DNA of 64,000 nucleotides from Pyrenopolyporus hunteri (Eukaryota > Ascomycota > Sordariomycetes > Xylariales > Hypoxylaceae): the NCBI GenBank assembly GCA_902806595.1, contig CADCXC010000037.1:3162001-3226000 (forward strand), written 5' to 3'. The first letter of the stretch is position 1; every line of letters begins with the position of its first letter. A model generated the notes under the pieces. That model was not told the origin of the DNA. It saw only the letters and a list, made by a program, of their open reading frames with translations, and made no database searches. The position numbers were made by a program, and so were the translations under genes. This document shows positions 39,270-51,530 of the stretch, piece by piece.

Positions 39270-39275
39270 CTCCAG

Positions 39276-39462
39276 TTATAATTATAAAAAAAAATATAAT
39301 TAATATAATAATTTTATAAAATATTTAAATTATAAAAATTTTTATAAATTTTTATTTTTAATTTATTTAATTAAATCGATTAAAAAAAATAATATTATTA
39401 TTTTATTTATAAAATATTAATTAATAATTATTTATTAATTCGAAAAATAATAATATTAAATA
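39276..39462. other. Spacer, no feature
   Basis: AT-rich DNA between HEE copy 1 and R2c. Nothing recognised. Confidence 0.5.
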
Positions 39463-40190
39463 AAAATATTATTATATATATTATTATATTTTATTATCGA
39501 GTTTTATTTATATTATTAATATATTAAAATATTTATTATATTTAATAATTTTATATATAAATTTATATATAATCGTATTAATATATAATATATATTTTAT
39601 ATTTTTTTTTTAATTAATTTAATTTTTTATAACTTTTATTATATATATTATTATATTTTATTTATTTTAAAAATATAAAATATAAAAATTACATCGTTAA
39701 TTTTACGTTAATTAAATGTTTTTAATAATATAAATTTTATATCGATATATATTTTATTTTAAAAATTATTTAAATATAAAGTTAATTTAAAAGTATAAAT
39801 AATAACTTTAAAAGTAATTATATAATTTTTTTTTACGATTATATATTTTTTTAATATTTTTTAATATTTTTTAACATTTTTAAATATATAAATAAAATTA
39901 ATTTTATATTTAAATAATTTTTAAAATAAAATATATATCGATATAAAATTTATATTATTAAAAAAGTTTAATTAATGCGAAATTAACGATATAATTTTTA
40001 TATTTTATATTTTTAAAATAAGTAAAATATAATAATATATATAATAAAAATTATAAAAAATTTAATATATATAAAAAATTTAATTAAAAAAATATATCCG
40101 TTTTCGAAAAAATTATTTAATTTATTATATTTTTATATAAAAATTCGTTAATAAAATTAAAAAAAATAAAAAATATATTTTTTATTTCGT
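39463..40190 (-). mobile_element. R2 palindromic MITE-like element, copy c
   Basis: Its left end (ttattatattttattatcg) equals the reverse complement of the right end of R2b, so it is in the opposite orientation. The internal arms (39655-39770 and 39905-40025) pair as in the other copies. Its right end abuts R3c almost without spacer. Confidence 0.8.
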
Positions 40191-40194
40191 ACGA

Positions 40195-41250
40195 AGTATT
40201 TAATAATAAATTTTTTAAAAAAATTATTATATATAATTAAAAAAATAATTACGAATTTCGATAAAGTAATTAATAAATAATTAATAAATTTATTACGAAT
40301 TATAATTTATTAAATTTAACTTAAATTAACCGTACGCGGTTTAACGCGCTTTAATAAATCTTATAAAATAACGGTTTTTTTATTAAGTATATTCTTTTAT
40401 AAACCCACTTATTTAAAAATTAAAGTTATTATGTAATTCCACTTTTTTTTTTAACGGTTATTTTAATTTTATTATCAATTTTATTATTAATTTTACTGTT
40501 AATTTTATTATTAATTTTATTATTAATTTTATTATTAATTTTATTATTAATTTTATTATTAATTTTATTATTAATTTTATTCTTAATTTTACTATTAATT
40601 TTATTATTAATTTTATTATTAATTAAACTACGATTTTAATATAATTTCCATATATTTACGATTTATTCGATACTTTACGATTTATACGATTTTTATACCT
40701 TACGATTTATATACTTACGATTTATATATTTACGATTTATATACTTACGATTTATACGATTTTTATACCTTATAATTTATATAATTTTTATATATTTACG
40801 CTTTATACTTTATAATTTATATTTTACGATTTATACCTTACGATTTATACTTTACGATTCATTTAATTTTTATATATTTATAATTTATATAATTTTTATA
40901 CTTTACGATTTATACGATTTTTATAAACTTATAATTTATTTAATTTTTATATTATACGATTTATATAATTTCCATATTATATAATTTATATAATTTTTAT
41001 ATTATATAATTTATATAATTTTTATAAACTTACGATTTATATAATTTTTATATTTTACGATTTATATAATTTTTATATATTTACGATTTATATAATTTTT
41101 ATATATTTACAATTTATATAATTTCCATATTATATAATTTATATAATTCCTATATTATACGATTCATATAATTTCCGTACTATACGATTTATATAATTTT
41201 TATACCTTAAAATTCATTTATACGTATAAATATAAATACTTCGTACGGGA
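40195..41250 (-). mobile_element. R3 element, copy c
   Basis: Mirror image of R3a: terminal motif 'ttcgtacgaagtatt', conserved segment (40210-40460) with 'ccgtacgcggtttaacgcg', (attattaattttatt)n at 40470-40625, degenerate 'tacgatttatataattttta' array (40640-41215), terminal motif 'cttcgtacg'. The simple array is longer here than in R3a. Confidence 0.75.
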
Positions 41251-41303
41251 TATTATTTTTTTTATTTCCCTTAAAAGTAAATAATTATATATACCCTTCG
41301 AAC

Positions 41304-41475
41304 GAAATTTTTCCGGGTTTTTTTTATTTTTTTTTAAAAATTATATTTCGAAGTTTTTTTTATATTTTTTTTATTTCCCGTAGTTTATATAAAGCCGTAA
41401 TAAAAAAAATATATAAAAAAAAATATCGAAATATAATTTTTTAAAAAAAAAATAAAAAAAACCCGGAAAAATTTT
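41304..41475. repeat. Foldback element, copy c (best preserved arms)
   Basis: Left end 'gaaatttttccgggttttt' and right end 'aaaaacccggaaaaatttt' are reverse complements, still with CCGGG. The arms continue through 'attatatttcgaag' and its partner. The total is about 172 bp. Confidence 0.85.
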
Positions 41476-42847
41476 ATTAATAATATAAATAAAAATTCGA
41501 TAATAAAAATAAATAATATATATAATAATATTTTTAAATAATATTAATAAAATTAAATTTAAAAATTAAATTTAAAAAAAAAATATTTAAAATATATAAT
41601 TTTCGATTTTTTAAACGATTAAAAAAAAAGGTCGGATAATATTTTTACTATTTTTAAATTCGATATAAAAGTCGATATAATAATAATAATTATCGAAATT
41701 TTAAATAAAAAAATAAAAAAAAAATTTAAATAAAAAATAAAAAATTTATTTTATTTTTAAAAACGATTTTAAATTTTATTTTAATTTTAAATATTAAAAA
41801 TATTAATATTTAATAATTTTAATTATTTTATAAACGAAATTAATAAAGGGGATAACGTAATTATAAAGGATTTTTTCTTCGAAAAAAAAAATAATAAAAA
41901 AATTTTTTTTAAAATAAAAAAAAAATTATAAAATTTAAAAAAAAATTAATTCGAAGATTATAAACGGCGAAACCTTTAAATAAATAATTAATTATAATTT
42001 AAAAAAAAACGTTTTTTTTTAACATTTAAACGGTAATTTATATTTTATAAATATAATAAAAAAAATATAACGAATTTTTTTTAATAATAAATAATATTTC
42101 GATACGACTTTTAATTTATAATATTTTAATAATTTTTACAAAATTAATTCGAAATAAAAACTTTTAAAACTTTTAATAATAACGAAAATATCGAAGTTTA
42201 ATAATTTAATTAAACGACGAAAAAATTAATTATATTTTTTATAAATAAACGTTTAAAATTTTTTTTAAATATACGATATAATATTAAAAATTATAAAAAT
42301 TATCGAAATTAATATAATTTTAATATAAAAATTTTAAATTAATATTCGAAATAATAAAAAATTAATTAAAATTTATTTTAAATATAATATTTTTTTATTT
42401 ATAAAAAATTTAAAAAATAATAAATTAAATATATTTATATATATATATATATAATTTTATTTTTATATTATATAATTTAAATTATTTATTATATTCGATA
42501 TATATATAATAATTATTAACGATATAATTTTTTATAATATATATATAAATAAAAAAGTTTTATATAATATTTTTATAAAATTAAAAAAATAAATTTTAAA
42601 TTTATAAAAAATTTTCGAAAAAAATTTTAATATAATTTATTAATCGTAATAATTAAAATATTAATAAAAATATAATAAATCGAAATAAAAAATAATTAAT
42701 TAAATCGAAAATTAAAAAATAAAAATATTTAATTAAAATATTTTTATTTATTAAATAAATAATATAATAAATTTAATTATTATAAATATTTTAAAATATA
42801 ATATTTAAATAAATAATAATTTATATATTAAATTAAATTATTATATA
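41476..42847. other. RIP-saturated DNA, no assignable feature
   Basis: No repeat partner or gene recognised. Positions 41620-42010 keep slightly more G (aaaggtcgg, aaaggggataacg). A short (at)n tract lies at 42431-42452. Confidence 0.5.
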
Positions 42848-43937
42848 TTCGAAGTTTTTTTAAAATATTATTTCGAATTTTTTTTTTAAAAAAAAAAATC
42901 GAAAAAAAATAAAAATTAATTACGTAAAAATTCACGAGTTATATTTTCCACGTTATATTAATTATATATTATATTATATTACGTTATATTACGTTACGTT
43001 ACGTTAATTAATTACGCGTACATTTTACGTAACGATTTATATTACGATTTTATTTAATTAATTAAATCGTTATATATATCGTAATTATTATATTTAAAAT
43101 TATTTATATTTTAATAAATAATTTTATTAATTAAATTAATTTAATTATATAAATTTAATTTTAATTTAACGTATAATTCGATTTAAAAAAATTAAATTAA
43201 ATAAATTTATACGAAAAATTCGAATTATATAAATTTAATTATATAAATTTAATTTTAATTTAATATATAATTTTATTTAAAAGATTCGAATTATATAAAT
43301 TTAATTATAAATATAGATTTAATTGTATAAATTTAATTATATAGATTTAATTTTAATTCGACGTATTTTTCGTGACACTTTTCGAAGAATCTTTTAAATT
43401 ATATATTTAAAGTTAGGTATAAAAGGGTCATACGGGTGGTTACTCGCGACGGTTTTATCGAAAAGTGGTATGGGGTGGTCACTCGCGACGGCTCTTTCGA
43501 AAGATTTTTAGAAAGGTAGTAGGGGTGGCTTCTCGCGACGGTTTCATCGAAAGGTAGTAGGGGTGGTTTCTCGCGACGGTTCTTTCGAAAGGTGGTATAG
43601 GGTGGTTATTCGCGACGGCTTTTTCGAAAGATTCTTAGAAAGGTAGTAGGAGTGGCCTCTCGCAACGGCTTTATCGAAAGGTGGTATGGGGTGGTTTCTC
43701 GCGACGGCTCTTCGAAAGGTGGCACGGGTGGTTTCTCGTAAAAGTTAAAGGGTGTTACGAAAGCGGTATTAAAAGTTGTATTAAAAATTATATTAGAAAT
43801 TATATTAAAAGTTATATTAAAAGTTATATTAAAAACTGTATTAACAGTTATATTAAAAGGTATATAACTATAGAAATAGTCGTAAAATTCGAAAAAAATC
43901 GAGGGTTATTATGTTATTTTACGGGGGTAACTTTTAA
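42848..43937 (+). mobile_element. HEE copy H, mosaic: left half mutated, right half nearly intact
   Basis: Starts 'ttcgaagttttttt' after TATA and ends 'gggggtaacttttaa'. From 42848 to about 43360 it is as AT-rich as the old copies. From about 43365 to 43750 it keeps the intact sequence almost unchanged (aggtataaaagggtcatacg, seven TCGCGACGG-type units). The 12-bp array is mutated again (aaaagttatatt). It is either a recently hit copy in which the GC-rich array escaped, or a gene-conversion product. Confidence 0.92.
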
Positions 43938-46900
43938 TTTTAAAAAAATAAATTTTCATAAAAATTTTAAACGTAATTTTATTCGGGAAATTTTATTTTT
44001 TAAAAAAAAATACGATTAAAATTTTTATAATTAATAATTATATATAAAAAAAATTATTTAATATTTTTAATTTTTTCGAAAAAGTAAAAACTTTAATAAA
44101 TAAATTTTTTAATATATTAAAAAAAATAAAAAAATTTCGAATAAATTAATATATAATCGAAAAAAAATATTTTATAATAAACGAAAAAATATATTAAAAA
44201 TATTAAAACTTTACGAATTACGATTAAAAATAAAAATAATTATATTACGATTATAAAATTAATAACGATTTAAAAATAAATTATTTATAAAATAAAACGT
44301 AAATATTAAAAAAAAATCGACGAAGTTAATATTAATAAAATTATATTTAAAATCGTTAAATGTTATAAATTTTAAAATAATTTTCGTTTTTTTTTATAAT
44401 ATATAAAAATTAAATAATAATTAATATTAAAAAAAATATATAATTATTATATCGTACGGTTTTAATTTTATAAATAAATAAAAAAAACGTAATAAATTTA
44501 TAATAATTTTTTTTATTAACGGATTTAAATTTATTTTCGACGAATTTAAATATATTAATAAAAATATATAACCTTTTATTTTAAAATTAAAAAATTCCTT
44601 TTAACGAAATAAAAGTTATTTATATTTAAATAAATAATATTTCGTCGAATTAAAACGAATTTACGATTTTTTTTTATAACTTATATAATTTATAATAAAA
44701 TATTCGATTAAAGCGTTTTATAAGGGATATTTTAAATACGGTTATTACTTAATTTATTTTCGTATAATAAAAATAATTATATTTTTTAAATTAAAAAAAA
44801 AATTTATATTAATTAAATTATAAAAGTTAATTTTATTATTTTTTTATTTAAAATAAAACTTAAATAATTAATTATTAAATAAATAATTAATATAACGATA
44901 TATTAAAAATTTTTATATTAATAATAATTTAAAATATTATTTAAATAATCGATAATAAATTTCATTTTTTATATTATATATAACGTAAAATTAACATTAT
45001 TAAAAAAAACGTTTTTTTTATAATAAATATATTGGAAATTTTTAATATAATATTTAAAAAATATTTAATATTTAAGTTACGATAATAAAAGTAATTAAAT
45101 AATTTTATTTAATAGGTGGAATTTTTTATAACTAATAAAACGGCCGTAATAAAAATAAAAAACGTTATAATAAAACCGTTTTTATTTTTTTATAAAATCT
45201 CGTAAAATTTTTTTATTTTATTAATTTTTTTTATGTTTTACTTCGAATTATTATTACGAAAAAATTTAAAAGGTATTTATTTTAAATATATCGATAATAT
45301 AATTATTTTTAAAACGAATAATTTAATAAAAAAAATAATTTAATTATTGAAAATAAACGTAAAATTTATTTTAATATAAAAAAACAAAATACATTTTTTT
45401 TAATTTAATTGAATATAAATTAAAATATTTTTATCGAAAAAAAAAATTAAAATTAATACGAGTAAACGGCTTCGTAATAGTTATTTTAAAAAAAATAATA
45501 AAATAGTTTAAAAGTTTTTTTCGATTTATAACTTCGTTTTAAAAAATATATAATAATATAAAAAAGTAAAATCTTAAAAATAATTAATTATATTCGTTAT
45601 TTAAATAAAATTATAAGGGGTTTTTTATCGAATAAAATAATTAAAATTATTAAAACGTATATAATATCGATTATAATATATATAATAAAAATATAATAAT
45701 TGAAAAAAAAATAACCGTTAATTAAAAACATTAATATAATTAATATTAAAATATAAATTTACTTTAATATTTTTAATAAATTATTTAAAATAATAATAAA
45801 AATATTTTTATTAATATAGTATATTATTAATATTTTAATATTATATAAAAAATTTAATATTTTTTTATAAAAGAAATATTTAAATAAATAAAAAATAAAT
45901 ATTCGATTTAAATAAAGATATTTAATTTATATTATTTTTTAATAATATATATTATAATATTTAAATCGATTTAAAGGTATTTTATACGTTTTTAAATAAT
46001 AGATATATTAATAAAATTTTACCTTTATTTAAATTTATTTAAAATATAATAATTTTTAATTTTTTTACTTCGAATAATAAATAAAAAAAATATAAAAATA
46101 TAAAAATTAATTTTTTCGTTTATCTTTTTCGGATTTAATTTTTTTTCGAACGAATTAAAAATTAATAATTAATTTATTAATTAAGGTTTTATAATTTATT
46201 AAAAAGGTAAATTATTATATATAGTTTATAATTTTTTTAAACGTATAAAAGTTTTCGATATAGATATAATAACGGTTAAAAAAATAACGTAATAAATAAA
46301 AAAAATAATATTTCATCGTTTTTTAATTTATAAATATATATTTTTATTTAAATAATATAATAATTATTCGAAATTTTTTAAAATATTTATTAAATAATTT
46401 ATAAAAATTTTTTTTAAATTTTATAAAAATTTTTATTAAAATTTATTTATTAATTTATAATATTAAATAATTTTTAAATTATTAAAATATTATTAAAAAT
46501 AAACAAATAAATAAATAAATTAAAAAAAAATAAGTTTTTTATTTATTTATATTTTCGATTTATTCGATTTTTTTATATTAATTTACGTATATCGATATAA
46601 TCGATATTTTAAACGTTATTTATTTAAAAAATGGTAAATCGATCGCGTTTTTTTAACGTATAATCGTTAAAAGTTATTTACGACATTTAATTTTAAAAAA
46701 TTTATTTTTAATCGATAGGTTTTATATTTTTAATGAAACGAATCGAGTACGACGATTTTATTAATTACCACCGATATTTCGATTATTTCGATACGGTTAA
46801 TTAATATATATATCGATATAAATAAAAATAAACTTTAATTATATCGTATAATATTCGCTTATATAATACACCTTTCGAACTTTTTACGTTTAATTAAAAT

Positions 46901-47364
46901 ATAAAATCCGTTAATTTTTTAATTATTTCGATTATCGTAATTTTCTTATTTTTTTAAAAAAAAGTTATATTTTATAAAAAAATAATTAATAACGGTCGAA
47001 AAAACGTTTAAATAATCTCGATAAAACTTATAAAAAATAATTATAATAAAATATTTTATAATGCGAAAAAATTTTTAAAAATAAAAAATAATAAAAGATT
47101 TTTATATATAATGTTAATATATAAATATAAAGTTTTTTTTTAAATTAAATTTTTATTTTTATCGTTTTATATTTTAAATAAAATCGAATTTAATATATAT
47201 AATATAATTTAATATATATAATATAATTTAATATATATAATATAATTTAATATATATAATATAATTTAATATATATAATATAATTTAATATATATAATAT
47301 AATTTAATATATATAATATAATTTAATAATACGATTTAAATCGAACGTTAAATACATTATTATT
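43938..47364 (+). pseudogene. LINE (non-LTR retrotransposon) with reverse transcriptase, RIP-degraded, 5'-truncated
   Basis: The plus strand reads as a LINE reverse transcriptase with RIP stops. Near 44597-44650 the frame gives 'PFNEIK' and, after spacing, 'NNISSN', matching the (I/A)..NNTSPG.D region of the jockey/Tad-type RT. At 44705-44740 it gives 'LKRFIRDILN', then a 'WK.A....L.KP' type remnant, with a frame slip in the A-run near 44795. 'YIDNI' at 45287-45301 corresponds to the catalytic Y-V-D-D, one Asp turned to Asn by G-to-A. Downstream, about 45595-45700 resembles the C-terminal 'L..I.GS..G......K.Y...V...I.YG..IW' region. The endonuclease is not seen, so the copy is 5'-truncated at about 43938-44000. 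The 3' part (46492-47364) recurs at 29065-29860. The element ends in ATTATTATTA directly against a HEE fragment. Confidence 0.8.
47189..47327. repeat. 19-bp tandem repeat in LINE 3' end
   Basis: Seven units of 'taatatatataatataatt'. The homologous LINE tail at 29065-29860 has a single unit (about 29775-29795), so the array expanded in this copy. Confidence 0.9.
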
Positions 47365-48038
47365 ACGTCGTAAAAAACTACTTTTATTATTTTTTTAAAA
47401 AGTTTTTCGAAAAAACCGTCGTAAATAATTATTTTATATTACATTTCGAAAAAACCATTGTAAATAATTATTTATATAACTTTTTTATATTTAATTTTAA
47501 ATATATAATTCGAAAATTTTTTTAAAAAATATTATAAAAAATACATTAAACTAAAATTAAAGTTATATAATTAAATTTATATAATTCGATTTATTTAATT
47601 CGATTTATTTAATTCGATTTATTTAATTCGATTTTTTAAATTAAATTATATATTAAATTAAAATTAAATTTATATAATTAAATTAATTAAATTAATTTAA
47701 TTAATTTAATTTAATTAATTTAATTAATTTAATTTAATTAATTTAATTTAATTAATAAAATTATTTATTAAAATATAAATAACTTTAAGTATAATAATTA
47801 TAATATATATAATAATTTAATTAAACGATTTAATTAATTAAATAAAAACGTAATATAAATCGTTACGCGAAATATACGCGTAATTAATTAATATAACGTA
47901 ACGTAACGTGATATAATATAAAGTATAATTAATATAACGTGGAAAATATAACTTGTAAATTTTTACGTAATTAATTTTTTTTTTTTCGAATTTTTTTTTA
48001 AAAAAAAAATCGAAATAATATTTCGAAAAAACTTCGAA
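47365..48038 (-). mobile_element. HEE copy I, 5'-truncated, RIP-degraded
   Basis: Begins inside the TCGCGA array (acgtcgtaaaaaactac), immediately after the LINE 3' end. It continues through the TATA region, the minisatellite region (ttaattcgatttattt, 47585-47640), the degraded CCACA tract and the end 'cttcgaa' followed by TATA. The CTGGAG end and 12-bp array are missing. The junction suggests the LINE inserted into this copy, but the other half is not found on the LINE's left side. Confidence 0.85.
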
Positions 48039-50509
48039 TATAAATTAAATTTATTATTAAAAATAATATCGATTTTAATTATAATATATTCGTTAACGTA
48101 ATATATATTAATATAAAATTTATATTTTATATAATTAAATTATAATATATTAAATTACGAAATTTTTAAAAAATATAATAATAAAATATATTTAAAATAT
48201 ATTATAAATAATATAAATTAATACTTATTTAAATTTATTCGATAATATTATTTATAATATCGAAAAAATTTTATTATTAATAAATTTACGATTAATGTTA
48301 AAAATTTAAATATTATAATTAAAGAAATATTCGTTAAATTTTATAATTTAATAAATAAATTAAAATAATATTATAAACCGTTATAATAAATTTTTAAAAT
48401 TTAAATATATATTATAAATAATTATAAAAATTATTAACGATATCGTAAAACTTAACGAATTAATACTTATATTATTAATATATAATATATATTTATAATT
48501 AATCGATAATTTATTTATAATATTATTTTTAAAAATTAAAAAAACGACGATTAAAAAATTATAATTAAAATAAATAAAATTAAAATAATATAATAAATAA
48601 TCGATATTTTTAATATAAAAAATAATTCGAATATATTCGATACGTTAAATTTATTATTATAATTAAAAATATATATTTATTATAAAAAATAATTAAAAAA
48701 ATTTATATACATTAATTGTTAAAAATAATAAAACGTATATCGTTAAAATAAATAATAAATTTATTAATTTTTATATAATAATTATTAAATTATATATTCT
48801 ATCGAAAAATTTATTTAAAATTTAAAAATAAAAACGAAAAAAATTACTTAATTATAAAAATAAATTAAAAATTATTATTATTTATATAATTACGAAAAAA
48901 TATAAAAATTAATTTTTAATCGTTTAATTATATAAAAAGGGAAAAATTATAACTTTTAAAAAGTCTTTTAAAAAATTAAATATAAAAGAAATAAAAGAAT
49001 TTATCGATAAAAATATTTTTTTATTTAAAAAATATAATTTTATTAAATTTTACGGTATTGAATTATTTAATTTTTATATCGTTCGAAAAATTAAAAAAAA
49101 CACCTTATATTTTTCGAAAAATTTAAATTTATTATTTAAAATTATAATAATAAAAATAAAAAATAATATTAATATAATTATTAATTATATAATAATTAAA
49201 TTAACGAATAATTATAATATTAACATTTACTTTTATAAAAAAAATAAAAGTTTAATTATACGATATTATATAAATTTATATATAATTAAAATTAAAATTA
49301 AATCGTATCGTTTTAATTCAATTATTTTTTACTTTAATATTTAAATATTTTTTTAATACGATTATAATAATTATAAGATTTTTATATAATATAATAAAAA
49401 TTAATATATATTAATAAATTATATATTTTAAATATTATAAAAAGAATTTTAAATAATTATATTTACGTATAATTTATATTTATTAATATTAAAATCGATC
49501 GATTATTTCGAATTAATAAATATATAAATTAATAATACCTTTAAATTATCCGATAAAATATTCGATTAAATAAAAAATTAAAAACGAATAAAAATAAAAC
49601 TTTTAATTGAATTAAAAAAATATTTAATTATAAATTATTCGATTATTTTTAATAGATATATTATTATTATGAAAATTAACGAAATAATTTCTTTACGTTA
49701 AAAACATTAAAAAAAAATACTTTTATTAAATTCGATATTAACGATATAACGTATTAATATATATAATAACGTATTTATAAAATATATATCGCATCGATTT
49801 ATTAATTTAAAATTATATATAATATATTCGATATCATTTAATATCGTAAATTTAAAATTATTAAAATTACGAAATTTAATAAACGATTTAATTAATAAAA
49901 AATAAATATCGATCGAAAATTACGATTTATATGTTTAAATTTAAAAATTTAAATCCTTAAATGAAATATATTATATTTATTATAAATAAAATATTTTCGA
50001 AATTATTTTTTAATATTAAAAATAATATTATTTATTAAAATTTAATTAAATTAAAACGCATTATACGAAATATTTTAATAAATAAAATTTACGTTATAAT
50101 ATATAACGTAAATATAATAATAATTTTTAAAATAATAATTTTATTAATTAATAAAAAAGTAAATTAATTAAATTTTTTTATTATTTTTTATATTAATTTT
50201 TATTTATTTTATAAATGTTTAATTAAATTAAATATTACGAAAAAAAATTATAATTAATATTATATTATTTCGATAATCGTATAAAAATCGAAAAATAACG
50301 AAAATTAAATAAATTTAAAAAAAAATAACTTTATTAATATTATAATAAAAAATAATATTAATAAAACGTTAAAAACATTTATTAATATAAATAATATTAC
50401 GATAAAGTTATAAAAATAAATAAAAAAAATAAATAAAATTTATTATTATTAATAATTTAAATAAAATTTTTATTATTATTAATAATTTAAAAAAAAATTT
50501 ATAAAAAAA
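48039..50509 (+). other. Degraded DNA with coding-like plus strand, unassigned
   Basis: Parts of 48900-50150 read as protein-like sequence with TAA stops on the plus strand, as expected for a RIP-hit transposon gene. I compared it mentally with copia, gypsy and mariner signatures and found no convincing motif. No repeat partner was recognised in the window. Confidence 0.35.
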
Positions 50510-50800
50510 TTATTAATATAATTATATAATTTTATATTAAAAAATTTACCGTAACGATAATAACGATAAATATATTTTTATTAAATATTTTATTATTTTA
50601 TATAACGAAATATTAAAATATATATTTTAAAAAAAATATATAAATATCGATTAATATAAAGTTAATTATCTGAACTTTTATATATAAAAGTAAAATAAAT
50701 TAATATTTTTTTTCGTAATTTTTTTACTACGTAATTATATAAAAATTTTTCTTTAATTTATTAATTAACGACTTTTTATCGTTTAATAAATTATTTATTA
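50510..50800 (+). repeat. R6 repeat, second copy
   Basis: Direct match to about 32690-32975 with C/T and G/A differences; shared ends 'ttatataattttatattaaa' and 'cgactttttatcgtttaata'. No coding content. Confidence 0.7.
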
Positions 50801-51530
50801 AAAATAAACGAATTATTTATAATATATTTATAAATAAAAATTATAAAATAATTTAAATTTTTAATATTAATTACGTTATTTATTATATAATTTATATAAT
50901 TTTAAAACATTTAATATTTTTTAATATTTTTTTTATTTTATATATTAAATTTTTTTATTATATTAATATTTTATATAAATTAAAAATTAACGAAAAACAT
51001 TAATAATTAACTTAATGATTTTTAAATAATTATATAAAATTTAAAAATTTTAAAAAATTTAATAAATTTATAATTTATATAATTTTATAAATATAATAAC
51101 GAAAATTTTTATAAATAAAACGATTTAAAATTTAATAAAAAATAATTAAATTAATTTATAATTAAAAAATAAATAAAATAAAAAATTAATTAATAATTTA
51201 TAATTAATTAATTACGAAAAAAATAAAATAAATAATAATTAATTCGAATATATATTATTTCGTAATTTATATTTTTTAAAAAATTTTTATATATTTTTAT
51301 TTATATAAAAATTTTTTTTCGATTTTTATAATAAATAACTTTTTTTAATTATTATAATATATTAATTTTATTTTATTATAATTATTTTTATTATTATTTT
51401 ATTTTATTTTATTAACGTACGTATTTATTAATAAAAAAATTAAATTAGTATATAAATTAAATATATAAATAAAATTAATTTATAAAAATATAAAAAATTA
51501 ATAATTTAAATAAATATTTAATAATATATA
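50801..51530. other. RIP-saturated DNA, no assignable feature
   Basis: AT-rich with few CpG; nothing recognised. Confidence 0.45.

Larger units (their letters stand above)
38036..39275 (+). mobile_element. HEE copy 1, intact (1240 bp), not mutated by RIP
   Basis: Complete element with ordinary base composition, TATA on its left and TT on its right. In order: terminal hairpin CCCGA-7nt-TCGGG (38036-38052); T8-CCCAGC-A9; CCACA/CCACGC microsatellite (about 38110-38172); GC-rich inverted repeat ACGGGCC/GGCCCGT (38175-38208); unique 80 bp; 15 units of a 14-bp minisatellite (38299-38508); 'aattctaattcaacgtatg' modules; TATA-like box (38758-38765); six TCGCGACGG-bearing units of about 40 bp (38780-39020); 12 units of a 12-bp minisatellite (39063-39205); hairpin GACTAT-AGAA-ATAGTC (39204-39219); terminal palindrome with 8-bp stem (39251-39269); CTCCAG end. 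It encodes no transposition protein. It has no long terminal inverted repeats and does not have TG...CA ends, so it is neither a classical MITE nor an LTR. It must be moved by a partner outside the window. Confidence 0.93.

Noticed and set aside
38036..39275. Solo LTR of a retrotransposon
   Set aside because: A TATA-like box is present, but ends are not TG...CA, insertion adds two bases or none instead of 4-6, and no internal retroelement region lies between same-orientation copies. A non-canonical LTR cannot be fully excluded.
38036..39275. Canonical Helitron
   Set aside because: No 5' TC and no 3' CTRR, despite a subterminal hairpin; kept only as a possibility for a variant type.
38983..39303. 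Stop-free stretches of 70-119 codons in HEE copies (also 38613-38849 -, 38000-38213 -, 43681-44019 +, 52329-52538 -, 52406-52765 -, 52842-53066 +)
   Set aside because: They run through minisatellites and out of the element into AT-rich flanks. They give simple peptides, and their open frames follow from repeat periods and preserved GC content. They are not called as genes.
39276..42847. HEE copies 1 and H as the two LTRs of one retrotransposon
   Set aside because: The interval holds complete R2 and R3 elements and a foldback, no gag-pol remnant, and the two copies have very different mutation loads.
43681..43750. Toxin- or defensin-like Cys-rich peptide in HEE
   Set aside because: The cysteines come from the 12-bp TGT-containing repeat; there is no signal peptide or fixed cysteine spacing apart from the repeat itself.
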